From: Pseudomonadota bacterium
GTDB taxonomy: Bacteria; Pseudomonadota; Alphaproteobacteria; Acetobacterales; Acetobacteraceae
DNA length: 64,000 nucleotides
Assembly: GCA_021845595.1 (NCBI GenBank)
Contig: JAJZVV010000010.1
Coordinates: forward strand, 90,677-154,676
Reading direction: 5' to 3'
In this document: in pieces, positions 58,806 through 64,000 of the stretch
Layout: the number at the start of each line of letters is the position of its first letter
How positions within the stretch are numbered: position 1 is the stretch's first letter
The notes under the pieces: generated by a model
What the model saw: the letters and a program-made list of their open reading frames with translations, nothing else
Told to the model about the DNA's origin: nothing
Databases searched by the model: none
Translations under genes and position numbers: made by a program

Positions 58806-59890
58806 GCCGTCACGCGGGCGATGCGCGGGCCGAGCCCGGTGAGGATTTCATAGCCGATGGTGCCGGCCGCCGCGGCGACGGCGTCGAGCGGCGCGTGCGG
58901 GCCGATCAGCTCCGCCCAGTCGCCGGGGCGCACCGGCGCAAGGCCGGTGACGTCGCAGGTGGTCAGGTCCATGGAGACACGCCCTACCAGCGGAGCCGCC
59001 TCGCCGTCAAAATACGCCGCGCCGCGGCCGGAGAGCGCGCGCGGCCAGCCATCGGCATAGCCGATCGCCAGCGTCGCGATCCGGGCCGGCCGCGCGGTGC
59101 GCCAGGTGGCGTTGTAGCCGACGCTCGCCCCGGCCGCGACGGCGCGCACCTGCAGCACACGCGCGCGCAGCCGAACGGCGGGGCGCATCGGGTTGGGCCG
59201 GTCCGGCGTCGGGTTGATGCCATAGAGCGCGGCGCCGGGCCGGGCGAGATCGGTGGCGAACGCCGGCCCGAGGAACAGGCCGGAGGAATTGGCGAGGCTC
59301 GCGGGCGCGGGTGGCAGGCGCGCGCGGGCAGCGGCGAAGCGGGCCAGCTGCTGCGCGTTGAGCGGGTCGTCGGGGCGTTCGGCGGCGACGAGATGGGTCA
59401 TCACGCCCCGCAGCGCGATGGCGTCGAGCGGCGACGGATCGGCGGCGAGCGCGTCCTGCTCGGCCTGATCGAGCCCGAGGCGGGACATGCCGGTATCGAG
59501 ATGCAGCAGCGCCGGCAGCCGGCGCCCGCGCCGCCGCCCCTCCCCGGCCCAGGCCGCGACCTCGCCGAGGCTGGCCAGCGCCGGCGTGATCGCCGCTTCG
59601 GCCAGCGCCGCCGCCGCGTCCGCCAGCCCGTTCAGGGTGACGATGACCGGCTCCGGCAGCACCGCGCGCAGCGCCAACGCCTCCGCCGGCGTGGCGACGA
59701 AGAAGCAGCGGCAGCCCTCGCCCGCCAGCCGCCGCGCCACCGCCTCCGCGCCGAGCCCGTAGCCGTCGGCCTTGACCACGGCGCCGACCTCGCCGCCCGG
59801 ATGGCGGGCGCGCAGCGCGTGCCAGTTGGCGGCGATGGCGGCGAGATCCACCTCCAGCACGGCGCCGGAGTGTGTCTCAGTCGTGGCCAT
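58802..59890 (-). CDS. alr: Alanine racemase
   Basis: This PLP enzyme makes D-alanine for peptidoglycan. The 362 residues have the PLP Lys40 in AVVKADGYGLG, HLDTGMSRLGL, the catalytic Tyr in VGYNATWRT and RVSMDLTTCDVT. The ATG at 59890 (MATTETHSG) overlaps the dnaB stop by 14 bases; the upstream frame is not conserved. It lies with dnaB and mlaEF on one strand, probably co-transcribed. Confidence 0.95.
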   Translation of the reverse strand: MATTETHSGAVLEVDLAAIAANWHALRARHPGGEVGAVVKADGYGLGAEAVARRLAGEGCRCFFVATPAEALALRAVLPEPVIVTLNGLADAAAALAEAAITPALASLGEVAAWAGEGRRRGRRLPALLHLDTGMSRLGLDQAEQDALAADPSPLDAIALRGVMTHLVAAERPDDPLNAQQLARFAAARARLPPAPASLANSSGLFLGPAFATDLARPGAALYGINPTPDRPNPMRPAVRLRARVLQVRAVAAGASVGYNATWRTARPARIATLAIGYADGWPRALSGRGAAYFDGEAAPLVGRVSMDLTTCDVTGLAPVRPGDWAELIGPHAPLDAVAAAAGTIGYEILTGLGPRIARVTA

Positions 59891-61376
59891 CGCCGTGGTG
59901 ATGGCTGTCGAGATCGGCGAAGCGGGTGAACTCGGCCTCGAAGAACAGGTCCACCTTGCCGGTCGGGCCATGGCGCTGCTTGGCGATGAACAATTCGGCC
60001 TTGTTGTAGACCTGGTCCATGTCGCGCTGCCATTTCTCCAGCGCGTCGTGGTACTTGTCCTCCGACTCGAAGGCCATCTGCTTCGGCGCGCGCTGCTGCA
60101 GATAATATTCGTCGCGGTAGATGAACAGCACCTGGTCGGCGTCCTGCTCGATCGTGCCCGATTCGCGCAGATCCGAGAGCTGCGGGCGCTTGTCCTCGCG
60201 GCTCTCGACGGCGCGCGAGAGCTGCGACAGTGCCAGCACCGGCACCGCTAGCTCCTTGGCGATCGCTTTCAGCCCCTGGGTGATCTGGCTGATCTCGAGC
60301 ACCCGGTTCTCCGGCCGGGTGCCGGCGGCGGGGCGCATCAGCTGGAGATAGTCGATCACCACCAGCGCCAGACCCTTGGTGCGCTTGAGCCGCCGGCAGC
60401 GCGTGCGCAGCGCCGAGAGGGTGATGGCCGGGGTGTCGTCGATGGCGATCGGCAGCGTGGCGATGTCGCGGCTGACCTGGACGAACCGGTCGAAATCCTT
60501 CTGCCCGATATCGCCGCGCCGGATGCGGTCGCCGCTGATCCGCGCCTCCTCGCTGAGCAGGCGGGTGGCGAGCTGCTCGGCGCTCATTTCCAGCGAGAAG
60601 ATCGCCACCTGCCCCTTCGCCGCGGTCGGCGGGTCGGCGGCGCGCGCCTCCGCCTGCAGCGCCTTGGCGGCGCCGAAGGCGATCTTGGTGGCCAGCGCGG
60701 TCTTGCCCATGCCGGGGCGCCCGGCGAGGATGACGAGGTCCGACGGGTGCATCCCGCCGCTCTTGGCATCGAGATCGCGCAGCCCGGTGGAGAGGCCGGA
60801 GACATGGCCGGAGCGGCGGAATGCCAGCTCGGCGGTATGGATGGCGCCGACCAGCGCCTGCTCGAAGCTGACGAACCCGCCATCGCCGCCGCCGCGGGTG
60901 GCGAGATCGTAGAGCGCCTGCTCGGCGGCCTCGAGCTGGTCCTTGGCGTCCAGTTCGGCCTCGGCGCCGAACGCCCGGTTGACCACGACCTCGCCGAGAT
61001 CGATGAGCTGGCGGCGCAGCCAGGCGTCATAGATCGCCCGCCCGTAATCGCCGGCGTTGATGATGCCGACCATGGCGCCGAGCAGCTGGGCGAGATAGGC
61101 GGTGCCGCCGACCTCGTCGAGCACGCCGGAATGCTCCAGCTCGGCCCGCAGTGTCACCGCGTCGGCGAGCTGGCCGGCCTCGATGCGCCGCGCGATCGCC
61201 TGGTAGATGCGCCCGTGCACGGCATCGGCGAAATGCTCGGGCGCGAGGAACTCGGCGACGCGCTCATAGGCCTTGTTGTTGGCCAGCAGGGCGCCGAGCA
61301 GCGCCTGCTCGGCCTGCGGGTTGGCAGGCGGCAGGCGCTGGGAGATGCCGAGCAGGGGCGTGTCGAGGGCTTGCAT
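59877..61376 (-). CDS. dnaB: Replicative DNA helicase
   Basis: DnaB is the hexameric helicase of the chromosomal replication fork. The 499 residues contain the N-terminal dimerisation domain (about 15-120), the linker helix and the RecA-type motor: GRPGMGKTALATKIA (Walker A), FSLEMSAEQLATRLL, VVIDYLQLMRP (Walker B) and SQLSRAVESREDKRPQLSDLRESGTIEQDAD. The C-terminus ends in a His-rich HHHGDGHD. The start is the ATG at 61376 (MQALDT). No intein is present. Confidence 0.97.
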   Translation of the reverse strand: MQALDTPLLGISQRLPPANPQAEQALLGALLANNKAYERVAEFLAPEHFADAVHGRIYQAIARRIEAGQLADAVTLRAELEHSGVLDEVGGTAYLAQLLGAMVGIINAGDYGRAIYDAWLRRQLIDLGEVVVNRAFGAEAELDAKDQLEAAEQALYDLATRGGGDGGFVSFEQALVGAIHTAELAFRRSGHVSGLSTGLRDLDAKSGGMHPSDLVILAGRPGMGKTALATKIAFGAAKALQAEARAADPPTAAKGQVAIFSLEMSAEQLATRLLSEEARISGDRIRRGDIGQKDFDRFVQVSRDIATLPIAIDDTPAITLSALRTRCRRLKRTKGLALVVIDYLQLMRPAAGTRPENRVLEISQITQGLKAIAKELAVPVLALSQLSRAVESREDKRPQLSDLRESGTIEQDADQVLFIYRDEYYLQQRAPKQMAFESEDKYHDALEKWQRDMDQVYNKAELFIAKQRHGPTGKVDLFFEAEFTRFADLDSHHHGDGHD

Positions 61377-61534
61377 GGAAGCGGCGGACCATAGGCCTCT
61401 GCCGCCGGCACGCCAGGGGGGTGGGCTGTGGACGAATGTGGATCCCGGGGGCGACGGCGCCCGGCGATGAAACCCCGCTCGCGCCTGCGCGCCCGTCGCG
61501 GACATGACGAAACCCGGGACCAAAAGCGGCCTTT

Positions 61535-63085
61535 GTGCTGGATCGCCCTTCCTTCGGGTCCGACCAGGGCGTGGCGCTTACCGCCTTTGCTCTTCTCGCC
61601 GGCCGCGTAGCCGCGAATGCCGCCGATTCCGTGCTCTTGACGCGCTGGTTGCCGATCAGCGCTGCGGTCGGGCGACGCCGGATCGTGGGTAATCGTCTCC
61701 CATGTCCCGCCGCGGTGACGCCCGCCACCGCCAGCGTCACCTTCAACCACACCGACAATGCCGCGAACCAGCGCACCGGTCAGATCACGACGGACACCAC
61801 TTGGTGGGACTACCCGCCGGCGACGCCGGGCACGGTCGGCAACAGCGCCAATGCCCTGAACCAGTACACGGCCGTGGGATCGGTGACGCCGACCTATGAC
61901 GGCAACGGCAATCTCACCGATGACGGCACCTTCACCTACGGCTACGATGCCGAGAGCCGGCTGGCCGGCGTGAGCCAGGGCGGCAGCGCGGTGGCCGCCT
62001 ATGCCTTCGACGCGCAGGGCCGGCGCAAGCTGAAGACGGTGGGGGCGGCGACGACCATCTATGTCACGGATGCGGACAACCGCGAGGTTCTGGAGTATGA
62101 CGGCAGCAGCGGACAGGTCCAGCACTGGTACGCTTACGGGCTCGACCCCACGGCGGTGCTGAACCAGATGAACGTCGCGGCCGGCACGCGCGAGACGATG
62201 ATCCCGGACATTCAGGGCTCGATCCTGGCGACGCTCGATTCCGGCAGCGGCGCGCTGACCAAGGCGGGCTACCGGCCGTACGGCGAGAGCGGCAGCACCG
62301 CCGGCAGCTTCCGCTACACCGGCCTGCGCATCGACCCCGAGAGCAACGGCCTCTATTACGCTCGCGCCCGCATGTACGCCCCCGCCTGGGGCCGCTTCCT
62401 GCAGCCCGATCCCATCGGATACGCCGGCGGCGCGAACCTGTATGCCTATGTTGGAAATGATCCGCTCAACAATACCGACCCGAGCGGCAAGTGCGTCGGA
62501 CCGGCGGCTGTCTATTGCGCAGGAGCTGCAATCGGCGCGGTGTTCGGAGGAATTGGCGGCGGTCTCGCGACTTACCACGCGACCGGCACATTTTTGGGTA
62601 CGCTGTCAGGGATCGGTGTGGGTGCCGTAGCAGGTGGAGCACTTGGCGCGACATCGCCGTGGCTGGTAGGTGAGGCTGGCGCTCTAGGAGGCGCGGCGGG
62701 AGCAGCTCTTGGTTCAGAGGCAGTCGGCGCAGGAATTGGAACGGCGGGTGGCGTTGTTACGGCGGGTGGAATCTCGGGAGCGGGCGGCTCGGCTGCGGTT
62801 GATTGGGGCATCCTTGCGACCGGAGGAAAGCCTGATTGGACGCGTGATATCATCACTGGTGGCGCTATCGGCGCTGCGGCTGCATTGCCTGAAGCTACTG
62901 CAACGGGGCTAGCGGTAGGCGCCGGCGTAAATCTTACCGTCCTTCAAGGCTCCGTTCTTGGCGTCAACACGTCCCTTCTGGGAACGGTCGGATCGATTGA
63001 CACCACGTGCTCTATCGGTGGCGGTTGTGGTCCCAGCCCTGCATCTGTGGACAATACCGGCAGCAGCTCATCACCATCAAAGTAG
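61535..63085 (+). CDS. Orphan RHS-repeat tip with glycine-rich C-terminal domain
   Basis: The protein part from about residue 60 has RHS YD-repeats (YDGNGNLTDDGTFTYGYDAESRL, YAFDAQGRRKLK) and the RHS-associated core (GLRIDPESNGLYYARARMY, DPIGYAGGANLYAYVGNDPLN with NNTDPSGK). After the core follows a variable C-terminal region of about 195 residues rich in Gly and Ala with hydrophobic helices (Gly-zipper-like), as in some membrane-acting RHS toxins. The N-terminus lacks a signal or earlier repeats and the first 55 residues look unrelated, so the gene is a 5'-truncated or displaced tip. The C-terminal coding stretch is lower in GC. Confidence 0.75.
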   Translation: MLDRPSFGSDQGVALTAFALLAGRVAANAADSVLLTRWLPISAAVGRRRIVGNRLPCPAAVTPATASVTFNHTDNAANQRTGQITTDTTWWDYPPATPGTVGNSANALNQYTAVGSVTPTYDGNGNLTDDGTFTYGYDAESRLAGVSQGGSAVAAYAFDAQGRRKLKTVGAATTIYVTDADNREVLEYDGSSGQVQHWYAYGLDPTAVLNQMNVAAGTRETMIPDIQGSILATLDSGSGALTKAGYRPYGESGSTAGSFRYTGLRIDPESNGLYYARARMYAPAWGRFLQPDPIGYAGGANLYAYVGNDPLNNTDPSGKCVGPAAVYCAGAAIGAVFGGIGGGLATYHATGTFLGTLSGIGVGAVAGGALGATSPWLVGEAGALGGAAGAALGSEAVGAGIGTAGGVVTAGGISGAGGSAAVDWGILATGGKPDWTRDIITGGAIGAAAALPEATATGLAVGAGVNLTVLQGSVLGVNTSLLGTVGSIDTTCSIGGGCGPSPASVDNTGSSSSPSK

Positions 63086-63093
63086 CACTAGCG

Positions 63094-63675
63094 ATGAGCG
63101 TTCAAGGGGGAAGCGAAGGCTCGAAAGCGTATCGCTACAACGCTTCGATAACGTTCGGATTGTCGCTAGCTACTGCCGTCACGTGGCTTTTGGCTATGGT
63201 CGGCGCGGCAGGTGCTGACGAGTATATCTGGTCTCTTCCAATAGCGGTTTTGTTGTTTATCGGCGCAGTCTTTTTAACGCGAGCGTGCTTGTCAAGAGCC
63301 ACTATCGTGATCAACAATAATGGTGTAGCCGCGCTGTTTTTTGGACACCGAATAAGAGTGATCGACTGGCGTAATGTAAAGAAGATCGTCAAAGCGCGCA
63401 TCCCGGTCGGCTACGGGTACTACTCTGACAGATTCCAGGTGTATGCAGAGGATCATGGCATCCCCTGCCGCTTCCTTCTGAACATCTGCGGCAACATCGC
63501 CTTTGACGAGCGTATTGGTGGCCTGCGCGACCTCCTGGACCAGATCAATCTTCGTGCGCGCGAACATGCGATTCCGCTCCTTGTCTGGGACCTTAAAGCG
63601 ATCGCCAAGCAGCGTCCGCTTATCCAGCCGAAGGGCCAGCGAGGCAGGACCGAGCTACCCGTTACGGAATTTTAG
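63094..63675 (+). CDS. Probable immunity protein for the RHS tip (two-helix membrane protein)
   Basis: The 193 residues have two membrane helices (about 20-40 and 47-66) followed by a soluble beta-rich part (about 70-140) with INNNGVAALFFGHRIRVIDWRNVKKIV, resembling PH-like domains. It starts eight bases after the RHS tip stop, in the position of immunity genes, and has the same lower GC. Function is inferred from position; no family name is certain. Confidence 0.65.
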   Translation: MSVQGGSEGSKAYRYNASITFGLSLATAVTWLLAMVGAAGADEYIWSLPIAVLLFIGAVFLTRACLSRATIVINNNGVAALFFGHRIRVIDWRNVKKIVKARIPVGYGYYSDRFQVYAEDHGIPCRFLLNICGNIAFDERIGGLRDLLDQINLRAREHAIPLLVWDLKAIAKQRPLIQPKGQRGRTELPVTEF

Positions 63676-63705
63676 ACGCACCGAACCCAACGAGGGCGGC
63701 TTCTG

Positions 63706-63909
63706 GTGTTGAGCGCGGCAGGTCTTGTGCGAGCACTCTGGATCTTCGTGATCAGCTTCGCCTACGATACCCTGAACCGGCGGTGTACCAAGGCCTATGC
63801 TGCGGCGGCGGTTTCCTGCGGCGGCACGTCGGGCAATTACCTGGCGAGCTACAGCTACGATCTGGGTATCCCTCCGCCGAGAACCGCCTGCTGTTGGGTG
63901 GTGATCTGA
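63706..63909 (+). pseudogene. RHS repeat fragment
   Basis: Within this short frame, FAYDTLNRRC and YLASYSYDLG (about 63755-63867) are YD-type RHS repeats, but the frame breaks near 63870 and a different frame is then open to the window end. It looks like a displaced piece of an RHS gene, typical of orphan tip arrays. Confidence 0.5.
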
Positions 63910-64000
63910 GCGAGACTGGCCGTCCCTTTGGCGACGGGATGGTGGGAAGTGTCCACGAAGGCGATAATGGACACAAGCGTCCGGTCTGGGCGACGGCGTC

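Noticed and set aside
61264..61776. Minus-strand frame as a transposase remnant beside dnaB
   Set aside because: No DDE or other transposase motif, no terminal inverted repeats or target duplication seen; it overlaps the RHS 5' boundary and the dnaB start.
63880..64000. Start of an insertion-sequence transposase at the right edge
   Set aside because: About 40 codons of unassigned frame with no recognised transposase motif and no visible inverted repeat.

Overview
The window is GC-rich chromosomal DNA. Gene content and codon use point to an alphaproteobacterium, most likely of the Acetobacteraceae/Rhodospirillales. Supporting signs are the rodZ-ispG pair, ptsP near lysC, prmC followed by a DUF4167 gene, mlaEF/alr/dnaB in a row, and an alternative N-type ATPase operon. 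This placement is inferred from memory of gene order and was not tested by a search. No rRNA or tRNA gene and no CRISPR array was seen.

Positions 1-16.3 kb look like a quinoprotein (PQQ-dependent alcohol oxidation) support region. It holds two two-component systems, a TonB protein, a TonB-dependent receptor, a small cytochrome c and an SsuA/TauA-like importer. These are followed by the set of four genes that usually accompanies PQQ-dependent dehydrogenases: a periplasmic binding protein, a YVTN beta-propeller, an ABC ATPase and an ABC permease, with a divergent DUF2380 gene. A small membrane-anchored protein and a secreted metallo-beta-lactamase-fold protein follow. The dehydrogenase itself is not in the window. 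Related ABC genes serve lanthanide-dependent alcohol oxidation in other bacteria, so metal or cofactor handling is a reasonable hypothesis for the region.

Positions 16.3-24.5 kb form a tightly coupled six-gene operon: a BNR beta-propeller, a Vgb-like beta-propeller, three SPFH/HflK-HflC-like membrane proteins (one with a His-rich head) and a P1B metal ATPase that lacks its own N-terminal metal domain. It is the best candidate here for an undescribed system.

Positions 24.5-43.4 kb are mostly housekeeping. They include a sulfur-relay cluster (cysE, cysteine desulfurase, ferredoxin, mnmA), then prfA, hisS, ispG, rodZ, ptsP, lysC, ubiG, prmC, a DUF4167 gene and an enoyl-CoA hydratase. A low-GC NYN-domain gene behind a promoter-leader-terminator arrangement stands out. 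Structured leader candidates lie upstream of cysE and of the DUF4167 gene.

Positions 43.5-51.3 kb carry a Ni/Co efflux pair (dmeR, dmeF) with a visible operator and a complete nine-gene N-ATPase operon (atpDCQRBEFAG order). Positions 51.3-61.4 kb carry a cupin, mltG, fabF, acpP, fabG, fabD, mazG, mlaF, mlaE, alr and dnaB. The right end (61.5-64 kb) is an orphan RHS tip with a glycine-rich C-terminus, a probable immunity gene and a second RHS fragment. This is a polymorphic-toxin remnant with lower GC than its surroundings.
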